Positions 25,499 to 33,569 of a stretch of 64,000 bases of DNA are shown piece after piece. The position numbers were made by a program, and so were the translations under genes. This DNA is from Brevibacterium sanguinis. GTDB lineage: Bacteria; Actinomycetota; Actinomycetes; Actinomycetales; Brevibacteriaceae. Position 1 is the first letter of the stretch, and every line of letters begins with the position of its first letter. The stretch spans positions 52,007-116,006 of the forward strand of contig NZ_QNSB01000012.1 in assembly GCF_003315415.1 (NCBI RefSeq). Reading direction: 5' to 3'. Below the pieces are notes generated by a model, which ran no database searches, had not been told where the DNA came from, and was given only the letters and a program-made list of their open reading frames with translations.

Positions 25499-26557
25499 TT
25501 GGCTTCTGAAACGCCGATCTCAGTCCAATCTCCCCTCGCTGGACCAACCTCAAAGCGTGAACTGCAGGCCTGGCGAAAACGGTCTCGCTCGTTCGCCGAA
25601 ATCTCGGATTCCGCGGCAAGAGTTACGCAGATCCTGAACGGAATCAATGTTCCGCGAAGTGAACCTCTCGTTTTGAGACGTGGGTTTTCTTACTCGGAGA
25701 CCCCGATAGCGGAATACGCAGGCGATGATCGTAAAACTCCGCCGAGGGAGGTACGACCGCCTGCCACCCGGCTAATGAATGGACAGGGGCCTGCACTGCG
25801 ATTAGTATTAACTGCGATTTCGCTCGCGCAGGCTCAGGACAGACGGCCTGGGACTACCTTTAGAAACCGGTGGCCGGTCTTTCCCGATAGCCCGAGAGAG
25901 TACGGCTGGTGCGATTTCATTGCATCGCCTGCAACCACTACAAGTAACCAAACTAAGCATTACATTACGGACAGACGGAAGCGAAAAGGGCAAGTCAACC
26001 GTGCTCTGAAAACAATTCAGAACGCGAAACTCATTCAGTTGCCCTCCGACAAATCTGGACGGTTTCAACTCCTAGACGAGACGGCTGGAGCTTCTCGCCC
26101 ACACGCTGAACTAATGCCCTACTCGATCCCAAGCAAGAGTGAACCGACGCTGGTTCTACCTGAGGGATTCATCGCTAACGGGTGGCTGCACATCCTACGA
26201 GACAGCGAGATCGCACTGATACTAATGCTTTCCTGCGGCGAAGGAAAGCTCGAAGGAGAGGATCCCGGACTGATAGCGATACCCAGCGATACTCGCTTAC
26301 GCCATTACGGACTCGGCCGCGAATCGTTTAGTGCCGCACATCCCATTCTCCGCGCCCTGGGATTGCTCAAGCAGTCAGGACAACCTCGCAATTCCGCCGG
26401 CCGAATTGTCGGTTTCGATCCAGAGGATACTCATCAACTCCACCGACTGCAGCTCATCCCTGAGGGGTTCAAATCGGACGCAGTCGAAGTCGCACGCGAA
26501 GTTTTTGGTCGCAAAGTTCTTGATAGTTCCTCTAGACATGCTGGCAACTTCGATTGA
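25499..26557 (+). CDS. Hypothetical protein, AT-richer than neighbours
   Basis: A 352-residue soluble protein that appears to start at a TTG (25499) with GAGGTG about 6 bases upstream; no closer ATG fits. Its first half is polar and its second half has helix-rich stretches (LHILRDSEIALILML, RLRHYGLGRESFSAAHPILRALGLL) that resemble winged-helix segments in plasmid or integrative-element proteins. The resemblance is too weak for a functional call. Codon use is visibly less GC-biased than that of the adjacent polysaccharide genes, which points to horizontal acquisition. It is convergent with the gene ending at 26586. Confidence 0.5.
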   Translation: MASETPISVQSPLAGPTSKRELQAWRKRSRSFAEISDSAARVTQILNGINVPRSEPLVLRRGFSYSETPIAEYAGDDRKTPPREVRPPATRLMNGQGPALRLVLTAISLAQAQDRRPGTTFRNRWPVFPDSPREYGWCDFIASPATTTSNQTKHYITDRRKRKGQVNRALKTIQNAKLIQLPSDKSGRFQLLDETAGASRPHAELMPYSIPSKSEPTLVLPEGFIANGWLHILRDSEIALILMLSCGEGKLEGEDPGLIAIPSDTRLRHYGLGRESFSAAHPILRALGLLKQSGQPRNSAGRIVGFDPEDTHQLHRLQLIPEGFKSDAVEVAREVFGRKVLDSSSRHAGNFD

Positions 26558-26585
26558 GCTGTTTCATATTGTTTTGCTACTTTTC

Positions 26586-27857
26586 CTAGCGACTTCGCCT
26601 AGCAACCCGCTCCAACTCCCGCGCAAGACCCAGCTCCCTCCACAACGCCGGATCGTGAGTGACGTTGTGGCTCCAATACGGCTCGTCGATGTGCTTCACG
26701 GTGACGTTTGGGGCGCTGGGCAGGCGCTGGGCGGCTCGGGCCAATGCAAGCACGAGGTCGAACTTCAGCCGGATGTCGACGACTCGGTCGACCTTGCCCA
26801 GCATCTGCGTCAGCGGTGGGTGCACCGGAGCGCTGAGGAACACCACCTCGTCGATCGCAGCTCCGGCATTCACTGCGCGGGCGACGAGCTCACTTCCGTA
26901 ACTGAACGCGAACAACGTGTGCAGACCATTGCCGCCGCTCGCTGATTCGGTCCAGCGGAGGAAGCGCTGACCGCCGATCACTCTCTGCTCCGCGCTCAAC
27001 GCACCCGACCACGAGAACTCCTGACCGCCGTCATAGAGGTCAGGCCTGACCTCCTCCTTCACATACGTGTGGAAATCGCCTCCTGGATACCACCAGGCGT
27101 CCTTCCAACCCCACGTCCCATGGACCATCGTCGACATCGCACCGGAGCCAGGCCCTCGCGTTACTGCCGATACCCGTCGTGTGCCTGCCTCATCTCCGGA
27201 CGTGGTCGGAACCGTCGGTTGGTAGAGGAAGGGCGCCATCGCGAACTCTCGCACGATCGGGTCCGCCGATGCCTGCCCCTGACTCACTCGCTGTCGAGCC
27301 AACCCTCGGATGTCCTCCACCACCTGTTGATGGTCGGACGGCTGAGCACCAGACCGGTGCAGAGTCCGGTCGAGGGCGGCCGTGCAGTGGCTCTGCCAGT
27401 CCTCCCCTGACCAGTCCGGCAAATAATGTGCCGCACCGACCAGAGGCACGGAGGTGAGGATCGCCGCGGCCGCAGCGACCGATTCCCGTTCCAGATCGCT
27501 GGCGAGGCCCGCAACGAGGAACGCCAAGCGCGCCCGCGGCGTCCGAGTGTCGTGGAGGTCGGCGAAGGCTCGATCTCGCAGCTGCGAACAGCTGCCTTCA
27601 TAGGCGTCAAGCAGGTACTGCGTCTCGCCGGCCCGCTGATCCTGAGCGTTCAGGGACTGGCGCTGCTCGAGCAGCTCAGGGGGAAGCCCGAATCTCGGAA
27701 GCGTCTCGGGCGGGATTACGGCGGCTGCTGGAGCTCCATGGGAGTTCGGTCCCGGACCCAGGGCGGCCATGACGGCGAACCGGGCGGCGTTGGTGCCTTC
27801 ATTCTCCAGGGCGGACTCGATCGAGCCGCGCTCACTGCGGATCGAAAAGGTCTCCAC
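26586..27857 (-). CDS. Alpha/beta-hydrolase-like protein linked to the second TagGH exporter
   Basis: A 423-residue protein starting at GTG 27857, 15 bases after the exporter ATPase stop. The C-terminal ~230 residues look like an alpha/beta hydrolase: STMVHGTWGWKDAWW as an oxyanion-type HG strand, then LFAFSYGSELVARAV with a nucleophile-elbow-like Ser (SYGS in place of GxSxG), VVFLSAPVHPP, and a late His in WSHNVTHDP. The N-terminal ~190 residues are helical and unrecognised. No signal peptide is seen. Its place directly behind a polysaccharide exporter ATPase suggests a role in wall-polymer modification or quality control, but this is inferred only from order. Confidence 0.5.
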   Translation of the reverse strand: METFSIRSERGSIESALENEGTNAARFAVMAALGPGPNSHGAPAAAVIPPETLPRFGLPPELLEQRQSLNAQDQRAGETQYLLDAYEGSCSQLRDRAFADLHDTRTPRARLAFLVAGLASDLERESVAAAAAILTSVPLVGAAHYLPDWSGEDWQSHCTAALDRTLHRSGAQPSDHQQVVEDIRGLARQRVSQGQASADPIVREFAMAPFLYQPTVPTTSGDEAGTRRVSAVTRGPGSGAMSTMVHGTWGWKDAWWYPGGDFHTYVKEEVRPDLYDGGQEFSWSGALSAEQRVIGGQRFLRWTESASGGNGLHTLFAFSYGSELVARAVNAGAAIDEVVFLSAPVHPPLTQMLGKVDRVVDIRLKFDLVLALARAAQRLPSAPNVTVKHIDEPYWSHNVTHDPALWRELGLARELERVARRSR

Positions 27858-27872
27858 CGCCTCGGCGCCCTT

Positions 27873-28655
27873 CTACTTGAAGTTCTCGTACTCCTTGACG
27901 ACGTCCTCGGTGGGACCGTCAGCACGGAGCACGCCCTTCTCGATCCAGATCGTCCGGTTGCACGTGTCTTTGATCGAGCGCATCGAGTGCGAGACGAGGA
28001 AGACGGTGCCGGCATTCTCGCGGATCTCGCGGATCTTGCCCTCACTGCGCTTCTGGAACTGCTTGTCGCCGACGGCAAGCGCCTCGTCGACGATGAGGAT
28101 CTCGTGCTGGACGGCCGTGGCGATGCCGAACTTCAGGCGCTGGGACATGCCCGAGGAGTACGTGCGCATCGGCATGTCGATGAAGTCGGCGAGCCCGGTG
28201 AATTCGACGATGTCGTCGTACTTGGCCGCAACCTCTTCGCGGCTCATGCCCAGGGCCAGGCCGCCGAGGATGATGTTGCGCCCACCGGACAGGTCTCCGA
28301 TGAGGGCGGCCCCGACGCCGAGGAGGTTGGGCCGAGCGCTGGCGTAGACGGCACCTGATGAGGTCGGTGTCAGTCCGGTGATCGTGCGCATGAGGGTCGA
28401 TTTGCCCGACCCGTTGCTGCCGATGATCCCGATCGACTCATTGGCGTGGGCGACGAAGCTGACGCCCTTGAGGGCATGCACCTCACGCAGCTCACGCTTG
28501 CGCTGGAGGAAGCCGCTCGCGGTCCCCAGTGCCAGCTTCTTGCCCGTTGCCAGAGTCTTGTACTTGACGTGGACGTCGTCGCAGATGACGACGGGCGGAT
28601 CGGTCTGCTCGTCGGTCTCGGGTGCAGTCATCTCTGCCTCACTCATCGCGACCAT
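27873..28655 (-). CDS. tagH: Teichoic acid/polysaccharide ABC exporter ATP-binding subunit (TagH type)
   Basis: A 260-residue ATPase with Walker A GSNGSGKST, the TYSSGMSQRL signature typical of TagH/Wzt proteins, and Walker B ILIVDEA. The start at 28655 has GAGGAAAGG upstream; an ATG 9 bases later is also possible. It overlaps the permease gene by 17 bases. Unlike the other exporter ATPase in this window it has no C-terminal extension. Together with the permease it should drive outward transport of a lipid-linked wall teichoic acid. The name rests on family resemblance, not on proof of the substrate. Confidence 0.87.
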   Translation of the reverse strand: MVAMSEAEMTAPETDEQTDPPVVICDDVHVKYKTLATGKKLALGTASGFLQRKRELREVHALKGVSFVAHANESIGIIGSNGSGKSTLMRTITGLTPTSSGAVYASARPNLLGVGAALIGDLSGGRNIILGGLALGMSREEVAAKYDDIVEFTGLADFIDMPMRTYSSGMSQRLKFGIATAVQHEILIVDEALAVGDKQFQKRSEGKIREIRENAGTVFLVSHSMRSIKDTCNRTIWIEKGVLRADGPTEDVVKEYENFK

Positions 28656-29496
28656 ACCTTTCCTCGGCCTGCCAGAAGAACACGAAGCCGAAGACGAACA
28701 CCACCACGGCCCAGACGGAGAGGTTGAAGAAGTACTCGTAGGGGATCTCCATGCGCTCCATGAGGATTCCGCGGCTGATGGCGAGGACGTTGTTGAGGGG
28801 GTGCCAGTCCGCGAACGCCTGCCAGCCCGGCGCGACCTTCTGGATCATGTCGTTGAGGTCGAAGAACACTCCCGAGGTGTAGAAGATCATGCGAGAGATG
28901 AAGGGGATGACCTGGCTGAGGTCCCGGAAGTGGACCGTGATGCGGGCGAAGATGAACGCGACGCCCTGGTTGAACACCCAGAAGATGAGCACCAGCGGGA
29001 TGAAGAGCAGCCATTCCCAATTGGGGCGGGCACCCCAGATCGTCGCGAGGATGATCATCAACGCCAGCGTCGGCATGAAGTTGAGCAGGTTCTGCATCAC
29101 CGTGGCGATCGGCAGCACGATGCGCGGGAACGGCAGCGATTGGACCAGGGACGCGTTCTGGATGATCGACTTCGCTCCGCCGTTCATCGACGAGTTGAAG
29201 AATTCGAGGGAGAAGACGCCGATGATGACGAAGGGCACGAAGTCCTGAGGCCGAGCGCCGACGCCGGCCATGATGACGCCGAAGACCGTGCCGTAGATCA
29301 GAGCCGAGAATGCCGGCCGGAGGACGACCCAGAGCATGCCGAGGCGATTGCGTTCGTTCTCGCTCTGGATCCGATAGCGCGCCAGCGTCAGCGTGAAGTC
29401 GCTGCGCTGCCACAGCTCCTTGATGTATTCGGGCAAAGACGGCCGCCCACCCACTCGTTCGAGCCCGTGCTCGGCAGCAAGCTTGGCCATATCCAT
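28639..29496 (-). CDS. tagG: Teichoic acid/polysaccharide ABC exporter permease (TagG type)
   Basis: A 285-residue ABC-2 permease with a cytoplasmic amphipathic start (ELWQRSDFTLTLARYRIQSENERNRLGMLW) and about six membrane segments, ending FFWQAEERYGRDE. The N-terminal LGMLWVVLRPAF region is characteristic of TagG/Wzm proteins. It is followed by its ATPase gene with a 17-base overlap. This is the second complete exporter of this type within 16 kb, so the locus probably exports two distinct polymers or one polymer plus a modification unit. Confidence 0.88.
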   Translation of the reverse strand: MDMAKLAAEHGLERVGGRPSLPEYIKELWQRSDFTLTLARYRIQSENERNRLGMLWVVLRPAFSALIYGTVFGVIMAGVGARPQDFVPFVIIGVFSLEFFNSSMNGGAKSIIQNASLVQSLPFPRIVLPIATVMQNLLNFMPTLALMIILATIWGARPNWEWLLFIPLVLIFWVFNQGVAFIFARITVHFRDLSQVIPFISRMIFYTSGVFFDLNDMIQKVAPGWQAFADWHPLNNVLAISRGILMERMEIPYEYFFNLSVWAVVVFVFGFVFFWQAEERYGRDE

Positions 29497-29565
29497 GAAA
29501 AGAAGGTCTCTCGTCGGCGACTGTTTACGAACAAAGGAAGTCTATGCGATCGTCCACACCGACGC

Positions 29566-30819
29566 TCACAGTCGGCTGTGAGCCTTGAGGTCGAAGTCGG
29601 GGTCCTCGATCTGCGCCCGGGTCGGAATGTGGTTACCATCCAGTACGCGTCGGGCGGCTGCCTGCATGGGAGGCCATCCGAGGGTCTCGACGCCGATGAG
29701 AAGCGCCTCAGGCTCCGGGCCGGCGAAGTGGAAAACCTGCATCTTCTTGCCGTCCGGGTGCGGCTTCGTCAGTGTTCCTTCGACGTCCGGCCTGGTCAGA
29801 CCGGCGGTGAAGACCTTCTCCGGCCCTTGGAAGCTCCAATGCCAGGGCACGTCCGACCACGGCTCGTCGGTCTCGCCCATGAGGTGCTGCGCCAGGTATC
29901 GTCCGTGGGTCTCGGCTACGGGCTTGCACGCCCAGGGATGGTCGAGGGCGTAGGGGCCCGCGCTCACTCGTGCGCAGTCGCCGGCCGCCCAGACGCCCGG
30001 GTGCGATGTTGCCAATTTCTCATCGACGTCCCACGCGAATTCGGGCATCTGGCCGTTGATCGGGATGAGCTCGGGACGCGCGCCGACGCTTGTCACCATG
30101 AGATCGTGGACCCCGGCGGGGATGTCCGCCGGGTCCGTGAGGCCGGTGACGAACCGGACGCCGGCGTCGCGGTGCCTGGCGACGAGGGCGTCCCTGACCG
30201 GCTTCGACAGCTGTCGGCGCAGCGGTTCGGTCCCCCGGAGGTAGACGGTGGCCAGGTGTCCGGCGGCCACGGCCGAGGTCGCGACCTCCATGCCGAGATA
30301 CCCCGAACCGAGCACCCCGACATCGAGCTGGTCCGTCGCCGCATCGACCTGTGCCCGGATCCATTCCGCCTCGCCGAGGTTGTAGACCGGCAGTGCGTCC
30401 GGATACCCGGGCACGTGCGGGGCATTGGCCTCCATCCCCGTGGCGAGGATGCAGTGGGTGAACGCGATGGACTCCCCCGTGTCAAGGTCGACGGTGCCGA
30501 CGACCTCCGGGTGGCCCGCCTCGGCGAGCGACCGATCACCGGGCGGGGAGGGAACGGTCTGCTGGGAGCTGTGAGCCGCCTCGGCGAGGGTGATCTGCAG
30601 GGCGCGAGCCCGCACGAGTGTCACCAGGTCCGAGGACCCGAGGTGGTAGGGCAGGTGGTAGCGCCCACCGTCGAAGAGGTGCTTGGACAGGGGCGGACGC
30701 TCGTAGGTCTCCCCCGCTCGCGGATCGATGAGGGTCACGGCCTGACCGCGGTCGCCGAATTCGCGTGCGGCAGTCGTGCCGGCCAGTCCTGCTCCGATGA
30801 TGACGATGCGTCTGCCCAT
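29566..30819 (-). CDS. NAD(P)/FAD-dependent oxidoreductase (ferredoxin/rubredoxin reductase-like)
   Basis: About 417 residues from the ATG at 30819, where VIIGAGLAGTTAA forms the FAD-binding GxGxxG. A second GxGxxG (VGVLGSGYLGMEVA) near residue 150 binds NAD(P)H, and AAGDCAR near residue 290 contacts FAD, the normal class-I pyridine nucleotide-disulfide/ferredoxin reductase layout without a redox-active CxxC. The likely role is electron transfer from NAD(P)H to a ferredoxin, rubredoxin or similar protein. It is divergent from the rhodanese gene with a ~50-base gap, so both promoters overlap. No obvious partner ferredoxin is nearby. Confidence 0.8.
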   Translation of the reverse strand: MGRRIVIIGAGLAGTTAAREFGDRGQAVTLIDPRAGETYERPPLSKHLFDGGRYHLPYHLGSSDLVTLVRARALQITLAEAAHSSQQTVPSPPGDRSLAEAGHPEVVGTVDLDTGESIAFTHCILATGMEANAPHVPGYPDALPVYNLGEAEWIRAQVDAATDQLDVGVLGSGYLGMEVATSAVAAGHLATVYLRGTEPLRRQLSKPVRDALVARHRDAGVRFVTGLTDPADIPAGVHDLMVTSVGARPELIPINGQMPEFAWDVDEKLATSHPGVWAAGDCARVSAGPYALDHPWACKPVAETHGRYLAQHLMGETDEPWSDVPWHWSFQGPEKVFTAGLTRPDVEGTLTKPHPDGKKMQVFHFAGPEPEALLIGVETLGWPPMQAAARRVLDGNHIPTRAQIEDPDFDLKAHSRL

Positions 30820-30869
30820 GTCCCCATCGTATGGGTGCGGCACTCACCGACGGTGCTTAGACTGGATTC

Positions 30870-31199
30870 ATGAGTGATGAGACTTCGGTTCAGGTGACAG
30901 AGATCCCCGAGGGCGCGCCCATCCTCGATGTGCGCGAGGACGACGAGTGGGAAGCCGGCCACATCGAAGGTGCCCTGCACATTCCGCTCGCCGATCTTCC
31001 CGCCCGGTACGACGAGGTGCCCCTCGATGAGGATGTGTACGTGATCTGCCGCACCGGCGGGCGCTCCCGCCGCGCGGTGGCGTGGCTCAACGGCAACGGC
31101 TTCGACGCGATCAACGTCACCGGCGGCATGGGGGCATGGAACCTCGACCACGGCAAGCCGATCGTGTCGGAGACCGGGGACGAACCCTGGGTGAAATAG
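30870..31199 (+). CDS. Rhodanese-like domain protein
   Basis: A 109-residue single-domain rhodanese. ILDVREDDEWEAGHIEGALHIPL is the CH2A-type entry motif, and the active-site Cys60 lies in VICRTGGRSRRA with a six-residue loop as in GlpE-type sulfurtransferases. It probably carries persulfide in the cytoplasm. Its 3' end overlaps the start of the VanZ-like gene if that gene begins at 31136, suggesting a two-gene transcript. Confidence 0.88.
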   Translation: MSDETSVQVTEIPEGAPILDVREDDEWEAGHIEGALHIPLADLPARYDEVPLDEDVYVICRTGGRSRRAVAWLNGNGFDAINVTGGMGAWNLDHGKPIVSETGDEPWVK

Positions 31200-31714
31200 G
31201 GCGGGCCCGGACCACGAGGACGCTGCGCCGCCTCGGCGTCGCGATCCTCCTGCCCTGCGCAGCCCTGTGCGCACTCCTCATCCTGTTCCCCTCCGGGAAA
31301 GTCGTCTCCTATGCCAACTTCAAGGTGTGGGAGGCGTTCCAGGCCGCGTTCGGCTGGCTGCCCCACGCCGAGCTGTTCACGACCGGGCGCCTGGAGAGGG
31401 TGTGGAACGTCGTCATGTTCATCCCCCTGGGATTCGGACTGGTCCTCCTGTGGCCGCACTGGTGGTGGGCCTCGGTGCTGCTGCTCGCCAGCATCGCCAT
31501 CGAAGGCGTCCAGTATGTCTTCTACCGAGGCGTGCGCCTGCCCGAGGCCTGGGACATCGTGACGAACGCCCTCGGCGGACTCATCGGTGTCGCCGCGGGA
31601 TTCGTCGTCCTGTGGCTGTGCCGATCGGGCGATGATGGGGCGTCGACGGACGATGCTCCGGGTCGGGACGACGACGCGGGCTCGGACAGTGGGGCGGGTC
31701 GGGAGCGGACCTGA
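31136..31714 (+). CDS. VanZ-like membrane protein
   Basis: About 192 residues if the ATG at 31136 is used; another in-frame ATG lies at 31082 and the exact start is uncertain because all candidates overlap the rhodanese gene. The body has four hydrophobic segments with the VanZ-like pattern: LFTTGRLERVWNVVMFIPLGFGLVLL and a following SIAIEGVQYVFYRG...EAWDIVTNALGGLIG. VanZ-like proteins are small integral membrane proteins, some linked to glycopeptide tolerance; the molecular role is unknown. The C-terminal tail (~35 residues) is Asp/Gly/Ser-rich and disordered. Confidence 0.7.
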   Translation: MEPRPRQADRVGDRGRTLGEIGRARTTRTLRRLGVAILLPCAALCALLILFPSGKVVSYANFKVWEAFQAAFGWLPHAELFTTGRLERVWNVVMFIPLGFGLVLLWPHWWWASVLLLASIAIEGVQYVFYRGVRLPEAWDIVTNALGGLIGVAAGFVVLWLCRSGDDGASTDDAPGRDDDAGSDSGAGRERT

Positions 31715-31850
31715 TCCGGTGGGCCGGGATGCGAGCGGGACTGCGGTGAACGCGACGGGAGCAAGCCCGAGGTGAGCTGTGATCGTCCACCATTCAAGAC
31801 CTCGGGGTCGGGGACTGTGTGGCGGGGCGGGGATTTGGCAAGGTAGGGAC

Positions 31851-33491
31851 ATGACTACTCGCGCCGGCCAACTCGCCCAGGATCGGGACCTCGTCGACAT
31901 CCCCGCCCTTCTCGACTCGTACTACGATCTCGTGCCCGACCCCTCGGTGCCGGCGCAAGCCGTGAGCTTCGGCACCTCCGGACACCGCGGTTCGAGCTTC
32001 AATCGCGCATTCAACGAGGCCCACATCGCCGCGATCACCGCCGCGATCGTCGACTTCCGCCGCGACCACGGCACCCGCGGGCCGATCTTCCTCGGCCGCG
32101 ACACCCACGCGCTCAGCGAACCGGCGTTCCTCACCGTCCTCGAGGTCCTCGCCGCCGCCGACGTCCCCGCGCTCATCGACGAGCGCGACGGCTTCACCCC
32201 CACCCCGGCGGTCTCCCACGCGGTCCTCGGGTTCAACGCCGGCAAGAGCCGCACCGAGGCGCAGGCCGACGCGATCATCGTCACCCCCAGCCACAACCCG
32301 CCCTCCGACGGCGGCATCAAGTACAACCCGCCCCACGGCGGGCCGGCCGGCACGGACACGACGAAGTGGATCGCCGACCGCGCGAACTCCTACCTCGAAG
32401 CCGGGTGGGAGAAGATCCCGCGCAAGTCCTTCCAGCGCGCCTTCCACCTGGAGAACACCGAGAACTTCGACTTCGTCTCCAACTACGTCGGCGACCTGCC
32501 CTCGGTCATCGACATCGATGCCATCCGCGGCTCCGACATCAGGATCGGCGCCGACCCCCTCGGCGGGGCCAGCGTCGACTACTGGGCGGCGATCGCCGAG
32601 GACTACGACCTCAACCTCACCGTCGTCCACCCCGAGGTCGATCCCGCGTGGAGCTTCATGACCCTCGACTGGGACGAGAAGATCCGCATGGACTGCTCCT
32701 CCCCCTACGCGATGGCCGGCCTCATCGCCTCCCGCGGCGACTACGACATCGCCACGGGCAATGACGCCGACGCCGACCGGCACGGGATCGTCACCCCCGA
32801 CGCCGGCCTGATGAACCCCAACCACTACCTGGCGACCGCGATCGACTACCTCCTCGAGACGCGGACCGGGTGGCCCGCCTCGGCGGCGATCGGCAAGACC
32901 CTGGTCACCTCGTCGATCGTCGATCGCGTCGTCGCCGCCCGCGGCCGGAAGCTGTTCGAGGTCCCGGTCGGGTTCAAGTGGTTCGTCCCCGGGCTGCTCG
33001 ACGCGAGCATCGCCTTCGGCGGTGAGGAGTCGGCCGGCGCGTCGTTCCTCCGCCGCGACGGCAAGGTGTGGTCGACGGACAAGGACGGGATCATCCTCGC
33101 CCTGCTCGCCGCGGAGATGACCGCGAAGACGGGGAAGTCGCCGTCCCAGCGCTACGCGGAGCTCGCCGCGAAGCACGGCACGAGCGCCTATGCGCGGCAG
33201 GACGCCCCGGCCACCCGGGAGCAGAAGTCGCGGCTCGGCTCGCTCAAGGCCGACGAGGTGGGCGCCTCGACCATCGCCGGCGAGCAGGTCGAGGCGGTGC
33301 TCACTTCGGCGCCGGGCAACGACGCCCCCATCGGCGGGCTCAAGGTGACGACGGAGAACGCATGGTTCGCGGTCCGGCCCTCGGGCACGGAGGACGTCTA
33401 CAAGATCTACGCGGAGTCACTGCGCGACAAGGACCACCTCAAGCAGGTGCAGAAGGACGCGCGGACGCTCGTCGACTCCGTGCTGGGGTGA
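31851..33491 (+). CDS. pgm: Alpha-phosphoglucomutase
   Basis: A 546-residue protein starting at ATG 31851 behind AAGGTAGGG. FGTSGHRG near residue 40 is the conserved N-terminal loop, Ser147 in IIVTPSHNPPSDGG is the phosphoserine that carries phosphate between C1 and C6, the metal loop is GNDADADRHG near residue 305, and RPSGTED near the C-terminus binds the sugar phosphate. It interconverts glucose-1-P and glucose-6-P in the cytoplasm and so feeds nucleotide-sugar synthesis for the envelope genes to its left. Length matches the PGM family. A strong hairpin follows the stop. Confidence 0.93.
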   Translation: MTTRAGQLAQDRDLVDIPALLDSYYDLVPDPSVPAQAVSFGTSGHRGSSFNRAFNEAHIAAITAAIVDFRRDHGTRGPIFLGRDTHALSEPAFLTVLEVLAAADVPALIDERDGFTPTPAVSHAVLGFNAGKSRTEAQADAIIVTPSHNPPSDGGIKYNPPHGGPAGTDTTKWIADRANSYLEAGWEKIPRKSFQRAFHLENTENFDFVSNYVGDLPSVIDIDAIRGSDIRIGADPLGGASVDYWAAIAEDYDLNLTVVHPEVDPAWSFMTLDWDEKIRMDCSSPYAMAGLIASRGDYDIATGNDADADRHGIVTPDAGLMNPNHYLATAIDYLLETRTGWPASAAIGKTLVTSSIVDRVVAARGRKLFEVPVGFKWFVPGLLDASIAFGGEESAGASFLRRDGKVWSTDKDGIILALLAAEMTAKTGKSPSQRYAELAAKHGTSAYARQDAPATREQKSRLGSLKADEVGASTIAGEQVEAVLTSAPGNDAPIGGLKVTTENAWFAVRPSGTEDVYKIYAESLRDKDHLKQVQKDARTLVDSVLG

Positions 33492-33494
33492 GGC

Positions 33495-33533
33495 GACCGG
33501 CGGCTCCCTTCGGAAGGAAGGGAGCCGCCGGTC
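33495..33533. terminator. Bidirectional terminator hairpin between pgm and LCP genes
   Basis: A perfect 17-base inverted repeat (33495-33511 and 33517-33533) with a 5-base loop lies right after the pgm stop and before the convergent LCP gene end. There is no long T run, as is common in high-GC actinobacteria. Confidence 0.75.
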
Positions 33534-33569
33534 TCGTCTCTGATCAGGCCGCTCTCGGCGGCCGAGCGC

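Noticed and set aside
28378..30873. Very long plus-strand open frame (831 codons) antisense to the TagGH genes and the FAD oxidoreductase
   Set aside because: It runs opposite three well-supported genes, is rich in Arg/His/Asp/Gly as expected for the reverse frame of GC-rich coding DNA, and shows no domain.
31794..33176. Minus-strand frame (460 codons) opposite pgm
   Set aside because: Gly/Val/Arg/Asp-rich shadow of a well-supported phosphoglucomutase.
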